Shown: one piece after another, positions 50,031-59,042 of the stretch | How the letters are laid out: each line of letters starts with the position of its first letter | Numbering within the stretch: position 1 is the first letter of the stretch | Notes under the pieces: generated by a model | Database searches by the model: none | What the model saw: the letters and a program-made list of their open reading frames with translations, nothing else | Told to the model about the DNA's origin: nothing | Made by a program: the position numbers and the translations under genes | DNA from: a bacterium 210820-DFI.6.37 | Lineage (GTDB): Bacteria > Bacillota > Clostridia > Peptostreptococcales > Anaerovoracaceae | DNA: 64,000 nucleotides | Direction: 5' to 3' | NCBI GenBank assembly: GCA_020558355.1 | Contig: JAJCKG010000006.1 | Coordinates: forward strand, 108,795-172,794

Positions 50031-51592
50031 TTACGATACCGGCTACACGGAGCAAATATACGGCTGCTCCGATAAACAGCAGGGAAAAGCGTAAGGTTGC
50101 GGGGTACGCCCGCGTCAGCACGGATCATGAGGAACAGCAGACCAGCTATGAGGCGCAGGTGGATTATTACACGAACTACATAAAAGGACGCGAAGATTGG
50201 GAGTTCGTTTCTGTATATACGGACGAAGGTATCAGCGCGACTTCCACCACGAAGCGCGACGGTTTTAACAAAATGGTGGCGGATGCCCTAGACGGCCGCA
50301 TTGACCTCATCATCACGAAGTCGGTGAGCCGTTTCGCAAGGAACACGGTGGACAGCCTGACCACCATCCGGAAGCTGAAGGAACACAAGGTGGAGTGCTA
50401 TTTTGAGAAGGAGAATATCTGGACCTTTGACAGCAAGGGCGAGCTGCTCCTGACCATCATGTCCTCGCTGGCACAGGAGGAAAGCCGCTCCATTTCGGAA
50501 AACGTCACATGGGGGCAGAGGAAGCGTTTTGCAGACGGCAAGGTCACGGTCCCGTTTAAACGTTTCCTCGGTTATGACCGGGGCGAGGACGGGAACCTTG
50601 TCATCAACGAAGAGCAGGCAGAAATTGTCCGGAGGATTTACGGGATGTTCCTGCAGGGGCGTTCCGCATTCGCCATTGCAAAGACGCTGACGGAGGAAGG
50701 CATCCCCACTCCGGGCGGCAAGACGAACTGGTCGGGAAGTACGGTCCGGAGTATCCTCACGAATGAGAAGTACAAAGGCGACGCCCTCCTGCAGAAAGTC
50801 TACACGGTAGATTTCCTCTCCAAAAAGAAAAAGGTCAATGAGGGTGAAATACCACAGTATTATGTGGAACATAACCACGATGCCATCATAGAGCCTGCTG
50901 TGTTTGAGGCGGTGCAGAAGCAGATGGCCATTCGGAAGACGGGGACGAACCGGCAGAGCAGCGTGGGGATTTTCTCCAGCAGGATAAAATGCGGCGACTG
51001 CGGGAGCTGGTACGGCTCCAAGGTGTGGCATTCCAACGATAAATACCGCCGGGTGATCTGGCAGTGCAACCACAAGTTTGACGGCGGAGAGAAGTGCGGC
51101 ACTCCCCATCTGGATGAAGAGACCATCAAGGTGCTTTTCGTGAAAGCGGTCAATATCCTGACCACGGAAAAGGATGAGATTGCCGCCAACTTCCAGGCTA
51201 TCAAAGGGCAGCTTTTTGGCACGGAGGAACTGGAAGCCGAGCAATCGCGGCTTCAGGAAGAACTGAATGTGGTGGCGGAGCTGATACAGCAGTGCGTGAG
51301 GGAGAACGCCCATGTTGCGCTCGACCAGACGGAATACCAGGCAAGGTACGACGGGCTGGCAGAACGGTTTGACCGGACGAAGGCGCGGCTGGAAGATGTC
51401 GGCAGTGCCATTACGGAGAAACAGGCAAAAAAGGAACAGATAGAAAGGTTCCTTGCCGAACTGGAGCGGCAGGACGGCGTGGCCACAGAGTTTGATGAAG
51501 AGCAGTGGTACAGTCTGGTTGACTTTGTTACAGTTTTTAATAAAGAAGATGTCCGTTTTACCTTTAAGGATGGGACGGAGATAAAAGTATAA
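50018..51592 (+). CDS. Large serine recombinase 2
   Basis: A 524-residue recombinase of standard layout. Catalytic Ser34 in AGYARVSTDHEEQ, KSVSRFARNTVDSL, SSLAQEESRSISENVTWGQR; recombinase domain about 165-290; one zinc ribbon (about 310-360, CGDCGSWYGSKVW..CNHKF..C); a coiled coil (about 395-480) and a terminal strand FTFKDGTEIKV. It starts 13 bases inside recombinase 1, so the two are translated together and may act as a pair. Confidence 0.94.
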   Translation: MAKVITIPATRSKYTAAPINSREKRKVAGYARVSTDHEEQQTSYEAQVDYYTNYIKGREDWEFVSVYTDEGISATSTTKRDGFNKMVADALDGRIDLIITKSVSRFARNTVDSLTTIRKLKEHKVECYFEKENIWTFDSKGELLLTIMSSLAQEESRSISENVTWGQRKRFADGKVTVPFKRFLGYDRGEDGNLVINEEQAEIVRRIYGMFLQGRSAFAIAKTLTEEGIPTPGGKTNWSGSTVRSILTNEKYKGDALLQKVYTVDFLSKKKKVNEGEIPQYYVEHNHDAIIEPAVFEAVQKQMAIRKTGTNRQSSVGIFSSRIKCGDCGSWYGSKVWHSNDKYRRVIWQCNHKFDGGEKCGTPHLDEETIKVLFVKAVNILTTEKDEIAANFQAIKGQLFGTEELEAEQSRLQEELNVVAELIQQCVRENAHVALDQTEYQARYDGLAERFDRTKARLEDVGSAITEKQAKKEQIERFLAELERQDGVATEFDEEQWYSLVDFVTVFNKEDVRFTFKDGTEIKV

Positions 51593-51606
51593 GAAAAGTT
51601 CCCATA

Positions 51607-51647
51607 GCCCATTTACGCCAAAGCGGTGTATGGGCCTTTTCTTTTTA
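51607..51647 (+). terminator. Terminator after the recombinase operon
   Basis: GCCCAT (51607-51612) and ATGGGC (51630-51635) with an inner ACGCC/GGTG partial stem, followed by CTTTTCTTTTT. It marks the end of the GC-rich prophage sequence. Confidence 0.75.
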
Positions 51648-51710
51648 TTCAATTGAGACATATGGGATTGTGTGTTATGATTATCTTGATTAATTTGAGG
51701 AGGTACAGCA

Positions 51711-52760
51711 ATGTCAAAAAAAGCTCCAAAAACATACAATCACTATGTACCACAATTTTATTTAAAAAACTTTTCTGGTAATGGTAGTATTGGAATATAT
51801 AATTTTGATAGAAAGCAGTTTGTTGATGAGGCAGCTATTAGAAAGAACGCTGGTAGAGATTTTTTATATGGACAAAATAGTGACTTAGAAGATTGGTTTC
51901 AAAATTTAGAAGGAATTTGGGCAACAACTATTAGGAATATTCTGCTTTATGAAAAATTTCCTATTGATTCAGTAGAGTATACATATTTGCTTATGTTTGT
52001 ATATTTAAGCGATGTACGAATAGCTGAAATAGCCGATGAATTTAAAAGAACTAAATTGGAAGAAGGGAAAAATGTAGCAAGAATACTGGCGGATCAGGGT
52101 AAAATTGAAATTTCTGATGAATTTATAGAAAATTTGGATGTTCAGATTGATAGACCCAATCTTTCCTATATTCAAGGAATGAAAAAAATGGTACCTATTA
52201 TTTCTGATCTTTGCCCATTAATTATCGTTAATGAAAGCAAGATAGGCTTTATAACCTCGGATGTTCCAGTTGTGAAATATAACCAATGGTTTTTGGAAAG
52301 AGGATACAGACATCCTTTTGGATTTGGACATATGGGCTGCCAGTGTTTTGTTCCGTTATCTGCAAAAATTTGCTTTTGTTTATATGATGATATTGTATAC
52401 AAAAATCAATTTGGAAATAAAGGAAGAATTAGATTGTATGATGAAAAAGATATAGAAGAACTAAATCGGTTATTTATGCTGAATTCTTATGCTGAAATTT
52501 ATTATAGAAAAAATGAAGAGGAATGGTTAAGAAAAAATGTAGGGGAAAAAGTAACGGAAGAAAAGGACGAGTGGATTTTGGGAAATCCTCAAATTGGATA
52601 TTTACAAAAGGTATCAAGACGAAGTGTGTATGATATAGTTAAGTTGCCTATGTTTAAAATAAATGCATTTTTTAAGACGGCACCATTTCCATATAGTGAT
52701 GAAGTTGGACCGTTACGGAAAGCGGTATATGAAAAAATGAATGAAGATACCCAAATTTAA
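51711..52760 (+). CDS. DUF4238 protein (AT-rich cargo)
   Basis: A 349-residue protein starting KTYNHYVPQFYLKNFSGNG, the diagnostic N-terminus of DUF4238. Further conserved parts: IGFITSDVPVVKYNQW and FVPLSAKICFCLYDD. DUF4238 proteins are widespread single genes of unknown mechanism that often occur in mobile or defence contexts. GAGGAGGTACAGC precedes the ATG. The gene is strongly AT-rich compared with the recombinase genes on its left, so it was acquired separately. Confidence 0.82.
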   Translation: MSKKAPKTYNHYVPQFYLKNFSGNGSIGIYNFDRKQFVDEAAIRKNAGRDFLYGQNSDLEDWFQNLEGIWATTIRNILLYEKFPIDSVEYTYLLMFVYLSDVRIAEIADEFKRTKLEEGKNVARILADQGKIEISDEFIENLDVQIDRPNLSYIQGMKKMVPIISDLCPLIIVNESKIGFITSDVPVVKYNQWFLERGYRHPFGFGHMGCQCFVPLSAKICFCLYDDIVYKNQFGNKGRIRLYDEKDIEELNRLFMLNSYAEIYYRKNEEEWLRKNVGEKVTEEKDEWILGNPQIGYLQKVSRRSVYDIVKLPMFKINAFFKTAPFPYSDEVGPLRKAVYEKMNEDTQI

Positions 52761-52880
52761 ATTATAAGAAAAACGAGAAATAGAAATTTTCCATTTTGAA
52801 CCCTCCCCCTACGAGGCAAAATCAAAAAGTATGCCAAAATCAAAAAGTACCAAGAAAAATCAGATTGTATCAAAGACAGC

Positions 52881-54095
52881 GTTTACATAGATGAAGGGAT
52901 AAGCGGCACCAATACGAAGAAAAGGGAAGAATTTAACCGGATGATCGCAGACTGCCGTGCCGGGAAGATTGACCGGATCATCACAAAATCCATTTCCCGG
53001 TTTGCCCGGAATACGCTGGACTGCCTGAATTATGTCCGGGAGTTAAAGGCTCTTGGCGTTGGCATCACATTCGAGAAAGAAAATATCGACACACTGGACG
53101 CAAAGGGAGAGGTGCTGCTGACAATCCTTTCTTCTTTGGCGCAGGATGAAAGCCGCAATATTTCAGAGAACAGCACCTGGGGTATCCGGAAACGGTTTGA
53201 AGTCGGGCAGCACAAAATGAGTACAGCACGGTTCCTTGGGTATGATACTAATGAAGCCGGGAAGTTGGTGGTGAACAAGAAGCAGGCGAAGATCGTGCAG
53301 AGACTTTATATGGAATTCCTGCATGGCAAGACGACCGATTATATCAAGCGGATTTTTGAGAGGGAAGGCGTGGTAAACTGGAATGGCAGCACAAAGTGGC
53401 AGGCTACCACGCTAGCCAGTATGCTGGAGAATGAGAAATACAAAGGAGATGCCCTTTTGCAGAAGAGCTATACGGCGGACTTTTTGACAAAGAAGCGTGT
53501 GATGAATGAGGGAGAAATCCAGCAGTTTTATATCGAGGATGACCATGAAGCCATTATTGAGCCATGGATCTGGGAGTGCGTGCAGTTGGAGATGGAACGC
53601 AGGAAACGGTATCTGGAAGAGCATGGGACAAATTCCTTTTCCCACAATACAGAGCAGAATCCATTTGCGGCGAAGATCGTTTGCGGGGAATGTAATAAAG
53701 TGTTCCATAGGAAAGGCTGGCAGAGCAGTACGGGGGAAACACGCAGGATATGGCAGTGCAGTGAACGGTATAAGGTGAAAGGTGTGTTGGGATGCTCCAA
53801 TCGGCATATAGATGAGGATACTGTGCGGAAGATTTATTTTATGGCATGGAATAAACTGCTGGAATGCCGGGATGCGCTTCTGCCGGAGTGGAAGGAAAAG
53901 GCACAGGGGGAGGATTTGCTGGCGAGGTTCCGGGCGGTAGATTTCATGGAACTGACGGAAAATGCACAGTCAATACAGGAGTTGGATGTTGATTTGATGC
54001 TTCGGACGCTGGATCATATCAGGGTGTATGAGAGCGGTGTGGTGGTGACGGTGTTCCTGGATGGGACGGAGATTGAGTATAAAACAGAAAATTAA
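52881..54095 (+). pseudogene. Serine recombinase 3, N-terminally truncated
   Basis: Homology to serine recombinases begins abruptly at VYIDEGISGTNTKKREEFNR (about 52881). The first 60 or so residues, including the catalytic serine, are absent. From ATG 52941 a 384-residue frame remains with KSISRFARNTLDCL, SSLAQDESRNISENSTWGIR, a recombinase domain, zinc ribbon (CGECNKVFHRKGW..CSERY..C) and FLDGTEIEYK. Immediately upstream is a direct repeat of CAAAATCAAAAAGTA, a possible recombination scar. It cannot catalyse strand exchange alone, though the DNA-binding part may persist. Confidence 0.85.
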
Positions 54096-54107
54096 AAATG
54101 GAAAGGT

Positions 54108-54142
54108 GATGCCAACTGAAGGGTTTTCCTTTAGTTGGCATC
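54108..54142 (+). terminator. Hairpin between recombinase 3 and the Qat operon
   Basis: GATGCCAACT (54108-54117) and AGTTGGCATC (54133-54142) pair perfectly, with an inner AGG/CCT. Only TTT follows, so it is a weak terminator or an insertion scar. Confidence 0.5.
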
Positions 54143-54192
54143 TTTGGATAAAAGGTCAAAATATGTTGTCGAAAATGGAGGTGAGCTATATA

Positions 54193-56103
54193 ATGTATAT
54201 AAAAAAAGGAAGGGATAAATATATGTGGTTGGATAGAGAATCTCAAATTGATTTGTTAGCGTATAGCCCTTTTGCTGAATTGATAACGAATATAACAGCA
54301 AATAAAAGATTAAATCCACTGACAATAGGATTATTTGGGCGTTGGGGTGTTGGAAAGTCAACATTATTAAAGTTAGTTGAAAAAAATATTGAAGAAAGAG
54401 ATATGTCAAAGAAAAAATTTGTTTGCGTTTCGTTAAATTCTTGGATATTTGAAGGATATGATGATGCCAAAAGTGCAATCATGGAAAGTCTTTTGCGGAC
54501 TCTTATGGACAACCAGCCTGCTTTTGAAGGATTAAAAGATGACATAAAAAGTTTAATTGGAAGAATCAATTTAATGAAATTAGGGGCAACAGCAATTAAG
54601 CATGGGATGCCGTTTATAATGAGTGCCATTAATCCGGCTGCTACTACTCTTACTTTAGCACAATATTTATCAAAAGCGAAAAGGAAAGAGATATTAGAAG
54701 ATATAAAACAGGCATGGGGGGAAAAGGAAGCAGATGAAGATAAAGATACTACAGTTGAGAATATTCGTCTATTCAGAAAAGAATTTAGTGCTTTGATAAA
54801 CAAATCTCAAATAGATAATTTGATTGTTATGATAGATGATTTAGACAGATGCACCCCTGAACGTGTGATAGAAACATTAGAAGCGGTAAAATTGTTTTTG
54901 TCTGTCCCAAAGACAACATTTATAATAGCAGTGGATAATCAAGTTATGAAGTATTCTATTGAAAATAAGTATCCCAAAATAACAGAGGACTCTGAAGATT
55001 TTTCGGATAATTATATTGAAAAAATTATTCAATTACCCATAAATATTCCAGAGCTATCTGAAACAGATATTAAGAATTATTTATTGTTGTTGATATGTGA
55101 ACTTTATTTATCCAAGGGAGTTTCTTCAATAAAAACTAATCAATTGGATATTCTTTTGGCTAGAGTTAAAGAAGAAAATATTTTTGTAAATGGAGTCAAA
55201 ATAGATATCGAATTTGTAAGGTCAGCGTTTGAACGATATGATTATTCTATATTAGATAGGGGCACAATAGACGAGTTTGAAAAAATGTTTGATATTATTT
55301 ACAAAACAAGTGATGTAATTGCAAGCATATTGAAAGGTAATCCGAGACAGGCAAAAAGGTTTCTTAATTCATTTTTAGTGCGTAAAAACTTAGCTGAAAT
55401 ATATTATAAAACGGACAAAACCTTTGATTATGCAATTTTAGCTAAACTTATGGCGTTAGAATATATTGATATGGAGCGCTTTAAAGAGTTGTACAAATGG
55501 GCCATACAAAATCAAAAAAATTCTAAAATAAAGGAACTTGAAACTATTACAAATATTTCAAGGAATAACGAAGAAATACCGGAAGAATATCGCAAATGGT
55601 CAGATGAAAAAATAGACAATTGGCTAAAATCAGATCCTATTGATTTGTATGAAAAGAGTTTGCTGAAATACTTCTATTTAACAAGGGAATCTTTAGATAT
55701 AAATGTAAGTGTTTCGGATTCTTTAGGAAAAGCGGAGTTAGTGATATTTAATAAGATAATGCAATCAAGACGTGCTACTGATTATGGGAGGATTATTGAG
55801 AAACTTAAAGAAAATAAGGAAATTAAATATACAAAGATATTGGATGCACTTATAGAAGAATTTAAGAAAAATAGTAAATTACTTGAAAAAATGCAATCAA
55901 TTTATATTTGTTATCCTGACTATAGAAGTGAAATTAAGGACGCAATAAAGAAGATGAAAGTCGCTGATATAAATTTGCAAGGAGCAACTGTAATGTGTTC
56001 AATGTATCAGGCGGATAAAGCGGACTTCTTTGATGTGATTGAAGCTTTGAAAAGTAACGGATTGGAACAAAATATAGTAGATATTATTATGAAAGAAAAA
56101 TAG
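54193..56103 (+). CDS. qatA: QatA, KAP-family P-loop NTPase of the QatABCD defence system
   Basis: A 636-residue KAP-type NTPase. Walker A FGRWGVGKST (Gly49-Ser56), Walker B VMIDDLDRCTPERV (Asp215-Asp216) and PRQAKRFLNSFLV are KAP signatures. A hydrophobic segment lies between the motifs (about 135-160). ATG 54193 follows GGAGGTGAG with ideal spacing; ATG 54223 also has a ribosome site (AGGAAGGG) and is the alternative. It is the ATPase of the four-gene Qat system, which protects against phage. Ten bases separate it from qatB. Confidence 0.9.
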   Translation: MYIKKGRDKYMWLDRESQIDLLAYSPFAELITNITANKRLNPLTIGLFGRWGVGKSTLLKLVEKNIEERDMSKKKFVCVSLNSWIFEGYDDAKSAIMESLLRTLMDNQPAFEGLKDDIKSLIGRINLMKLGATAIKHGMPFIMSAINPAATTLTLAQYLSKAKRKEILEDIKQAWGEKEADEDKDTTVENIRLFRKEFSALINKSQIDNLIVMIDDLDRCTPERVIETLEAVKLFLSVPKTTFIIAVDNQVMKYSIENKYPKITEDSEDFSDNYIEKIIQLPINIPELSETDIKNYLLLLICELYLSKGVSSIKTNQLDILLARVKEENIFVNGVKIDIEFVRSAFERYDYSILDRGTIDEFEKMFDIIYKTSDVIASILKGNPRQAKRFLNSFLVRKNLAEIYYKTDKTFDYAILAKLMALEYIDMERFKELYKWAIQNQKNSKIKELETITNISRNNEEIPEEYRKWSDEKIDNWLKSDPIDLYEKSLLKYFYLTRESLDINVSVSDSLGKAELVIFNKIMQSRRATDYGRIIEKLKENKEIKYTKILDALIEEFKKNSKLLEKMQSIYICYPDYRSEIKDAIKKMKVADINLQGATVMCSMYQADKADFFDVIEALKSNGLEQNIVDIIMKEK

Positions 56104-56113
56104 GAGGGGCAGT

Positions 56114-56815
56114 ATGGGAACATCAAAAGGCTATATTCCACCTAAAAATGAACAATGGAGGCAAGCTAAAGGTGCCGTAACTAGAATGATGAAAGATTCA
56201 AGAGGAAGTGCAGGAATTAGCAAGGCCATTTCTAAATATGCAGATGCTTATATGTCGACTCACTTGAGTAAAAGTAATGTTTCGGTTGTTGCGGGCGGAC
56301 TTATGAATTTCATAAGTGCGGTCAATAAATATGGTGCTGAGAATGCAGCTAAAAATATTGGTTTAGATTCGCTATTAGATAAAACGGGAAATGAATTATA
56401 TAAAGGCTTAATTGACTACTTTGCTAGAGATTTTTCCACAACGGATATGCAGATAATACGAGAAAGTCTTTCGGAAACATTGAAGAGACTTGAGATAGAA
56501 ACATTTAAAGATTTTGAACAAATTAATAATGAAGAGTTTTTGATAGAATTTATTATTCAATTTGCTATTAAAAATTTTGAAACCTGTTTTTCTGAAAAGA
56601 TATTTACACATGCCGAGTTATCAAAAGATTATGATCGTGTTATGGATGATGTGAGCGCTGCAATCGAAAATAGAATAATGGCAGATGTTCAATTAGAAAA
56701 GAAGTTGGATTTAGATTATACAAGTAAAGAAGGGCAACAGTATATCGCCTCTGTATGCAAAGAATGTTATGCTGATTTGAAGAAAATGGAGGGACAATAT
56801 GAAAGTATGGATTAA
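56114..56815 (+). CDS. qatB: QatB
   Basis: A 233-residue helical protein: GTSKGYIPPKNEQWRQAKGA at the N-terminus, VVAGGLMNFISAVNKYGAEN, IIQFAIKNFETCFSEKIFTH. It has no known catalytic motif. The call rests on order and spacing between a KAP ATPase and a QueC-like protein, which is the qatABCD arrangement. TAGGAGGGGC precedes the ATG; it overlaps qatC by 17 bases. Confidence 0.85.
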   Translation: MGTSKGYIPPKNEQWRQAKGAVTRMMKDSRGSAGISKAISKYADAYMSTHLSKSNVSVVAGGLMNFISAVNKYGAENAAKNIGLDSLLDKTGNELYKGLIDYFARDFSTTDMQIIRESLSETLKRLEIETFKDFEQINNEEFLIEFIIQFAIKNFETCFSEKIFTHAELSKDYDRVMDDVSAAIENRIMADVQLEKKLDLDYTSKEGQQYIASVCKECYADLKKMEGQYESMD

Positions 56816-58238
56816 TAAAACAACAGAAATCGAACCGATTCACGATTTTGAAGATGCCATTAGATTTGATATACTGGATGAGGGACCGAAGTCAAATATA
56901 AAAGTTAATTTTGAAGAACTATGGAGAAGATTTGAAAAGGACAATTTGGAGTCTATTTATGAAGATTTAATAATTGTTGCTACAAGTGTTTATGCTGCGG
57001 ATAAAAGGATACCTCGTGCTGGTATTTATGCGGGAGAAGTAGAAGATAATTGGACAAGAGAAATATGTATGTCCATTCCGGTATTGGAAATAGAGAAGTG
57101 GAATAGTATTAAGAGTGGGCTAGAAAATATATTGGGATTTTTAAGTGGAGATTTATGGGAAATAAATTTTAGGAAAACGGATTTAAGGTTTAGAAACATT
57201 AAGTCTAAAAAGAAATATGATATTGTTGGTCAAGATTTCGATGCCGTTTCTTTATTTTCCGGGGGCTTAGATTCTTATTCTGGAGCCATAAATTTATTAG
57301 AGAAAGAGAAACATGTATGTTTTGTTGGATGCCGAGAATATAATGCGTTGGGTAATAGAATTTATGAGTTATATAGAATATTGAAAGAGAACTATCCGGA
57401 TCAAAATATTGACATGATCATTTTTAATGCTGATCCTCGAACCCCGCGCAATATTGATGAGGACTTAAAAGGAAAATACATAGAAAATACAAGCAGGAGT
57501 AGATCTTTTCTATTTTTGGCAATTGCATTAGCAGTTGCATCCCAAATTGGTAAGAATGTTCCGGTGTATATTCCTGAAAATGGTTTTATTGGATTAAATA
57601 TTCCATTGACGCCAAGTAGGAGAGGCAGTTGTAGTACAAGGACAACACATGTTTATTTTATAAATGAATTAAATAATATTCTGGAAATGCTTGAGATTCC
57701 GCATAAAGTTAAGAATTTTTTTGCATATAAAACAAAGGGAGAAATTGTACAGGGTGTAAAGACAACGAAATCTTTTAAAATGGGGGCAGGAAAAACAATA
57801 TCCTGTTCACACCCAATGCGTGCAGATAAAGGAATTAAGGGACGCCCAAGAAACTGTGGATATTGCTATCCTTGTTTAATTCGAAGAGCTTCTTTAAATG
57901 GTGTTGATGTTAATGAGGAATATTTGGAGAAATTTAAAGAAGAATATAAAATAGGAATGGATTTTGTGAAGAATGAAAGATTCTCAAATCCAGATACAGG
58001 AAAAACAACAGATTTGAAGGCTGTATTATTATCTTTGCATTATTATCTGAAATATGGTAGTAAGGATTATTACACGAATAAACTGATTGCGCTCGGTGGA
58101 ATGAATATGAAAGAAATAGATGAATATGTAAAAGTATATATGAAATCTATGGAGGAATTATATGAATTTGTAAAGATTCAAGCGCAGTTAAATGGGGATG
58201 ATTTATTAACTTTTATAGAAGGAGCGATTGATGAGTAA
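56799..58238 (+). CDS. qatC: QatC, QueC-like protein
   Basis: A 479-residue protein. The PP-loop nucleotide-binding motif SGGLDS is at 154-159 in AVSLFSGGLDSYSG. A QueC-type zinc site is formed by Cys336, Cys353, Cys356 and Cys359 (NCGYCYPC). The N-terminal 140 residues are extra compared with QueC. QueC makes 7-cyano-7-deazaguanine; QatC proteins are homologues used in defence, where a nucleobase- or protein-modifying reaction is suspected but the product is not settled. Confidence 0.92.
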   Translation: MKVWINKTTEIEPIHDFEDAIRFDILDEGPKSNIKVNFEELWRRFEKDNLESIYEDLIIVATSVYAADKRIPRAGIYAGEVEDNWTREICMSIPVLEIEKWNSIKSGLENILGFLSGDLWEINFRKTDLRFRNIKSKKKYDIVGQDFDAVSLFSGGLDSYSGAINLLEKEKHVCFVGCREYNALGNRIYELYRILKENYPDQNIDMIIFNADPRTPRNIDEDLKGKYIENTSRSRSFLFLAIALAVASQIGKNVPVYIPENGFIGLNIPLTPSRRGSCSTRTTHVYFINELNNILEMLEIPHKVKNFFAYKTKGEIVQGVKTTKSFKMGAGKTISCSHPMRADKGIKGRPRNCGYCYPCLIRRASLNGVDVNEEYLEKFKEEYKIGMDFVKNERFSNPDTGKTTDLKAVLLSLHYYLKYGSKDYYTNKLIALGGMNMKEIDEYVKVYMKSMEELYEFVKIQAQLNGDDLLTFIEGAIDE

Positions 58239-58956
58239 GTTAATTGATATGCATTTCCATCTTGATTTTTATTCAAATCATTCACAGGTTTACAAACAAA
58301 TAAATCAATTGGAACAGCATACCTTATGCGTTACAAATCAACCTGAGATTTTTGAAACATGTATAGAACTATATCAGCCAACGAATTATGTTCAATTTGG
58401 GATTGGTTTCCATCCGCAAAATGCGGGAAAGGTGAGGTTTGGAAAGGCATCTTTTATAAGAAATTTATCGACCACAAAATATGTTGGAGAAGTTGGTCTG
58501 GATTTTTCAAAAGAATACTTGAACTATAAAAACGAGCAGATAGATATCTTTGATTTTATATGTAAAAAGTCTTGTGACAAGATCATGTCAGTCCATTGTC
58601 GCATGGCAGAACAACAGACATATGAGATATTGAAGAAGAATGGAAATCGTAAAGTAATTATACATTGGTATTCAGGAAATGAGATATGGTTAGAGAAATT
58701 TATTAATTTGGGAGCCTATTTCTCTGTTAATTTTAATATGATGAGAAGCGTTAATGGAAAACAAATAATAAAAAGAATTCCAATGGAAAGGATATTTGTA
58801 GAGAGTGATGGCCCATTTACAAAAGTGCATGGAAAGAGATATTCAATAGAGAAATTAGGTATAGTATATGATGAGTTAGCTGAATTAAAAGGAATTAATG
58901 ATGCAGGAATTTTAAGTAAGCAGATAGCTAAGAATTATTTGGCATTAGTCAAATAA
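58231..58956 (+). CDS. qatD: QatD, TatD-like metal-dependent nuclease
   Basis: A 241-residue TIM-barrel hydrolase with all metal ligands: His8/His10 (DMHFH), His61, Glu87 (VGEVGLDF), His122 (VHCRMAEQQ), His145 and Asp193 (VESDGPF). TatD-family enzymes are DNases. ATG 58231 is used rather than TTG 58228; GAAGGAGCG precedes it and the gene overlaps qatC by eight bases. It completes the Qat operon. Confidence 0.93.
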   Translation: MSKLIDMHFHLDFYSNHSQVYKQINQLEQHTLCVTNQPEIFETCIELYQPTNYVQFGIGFHPQNAGKVRFGKASFIRNLSTTKYVGEVGLDFSKEYLNYKNEQIDIFDFICKKSCDKIMSVHCRMAEQQTYEILKKNGNRKVIIHWYSGNEIWLEKFINLGAYFSVNFNMMRSVNGKQIIKRIPMERIFVESDGPFTKVHGKRYSIEKLGIVYDELAELKGINDAGILSKQIAKNYLALVK

Positions 58957-58979
58957 CTGATTTTTAGCAGAAGATTTCC

Positions 58980-59025
58980 TTGACAAAGTGGCAATCCAGA
59001 GTGATTACCGGACTACCAAATTTGT
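58980..59025 (+). promoter_or_regulatory. Family promoter E, upstream of the second HTH/zinc gene
   Basis: TTGACA 58980-58985, 17-base spacer ending CCAGAGT, GATTAC 59003-59008, then ACTACC. It is the most divergent member of the promoter family but has identical geometry. Confidence 0.6.
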
Positions 59026-59042
59026 TAAGGAGTTGATATCAT

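Larger units (their letters stand above)
7440..51650. mobile_element. Siphovirus-type prophage with tandem serine recombinases (borders approximate)
   Basis: A continuous co-directional set runs through sigma-like factor, replication genes, terminases, portal, ClpP-type protease, HK97 capsid, head-tail connectors, tail chaperones with frameshift, tape measure, Dit/Tal, tail-tip proteins, holin, endolysin and two large serine recombinases. All modules needed for a virion are visible and none is obviously broken, so it may be inducible. The DNA is visibly more GC-rich than the flanks. The left border is placed where host-like promoter sequence stops; the right border is placed after the recombinase terminator at 51607-51647. 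The AT-rich genes beyond could still be inside the integrated unit. Confidence 0.8.

Noticed and set aside
50288..51739. A 483-codon minus-strand frame opposite recombinase 2.
   Set aside because: Opposite strand of a well-supported recombinase; no start signal or motif.
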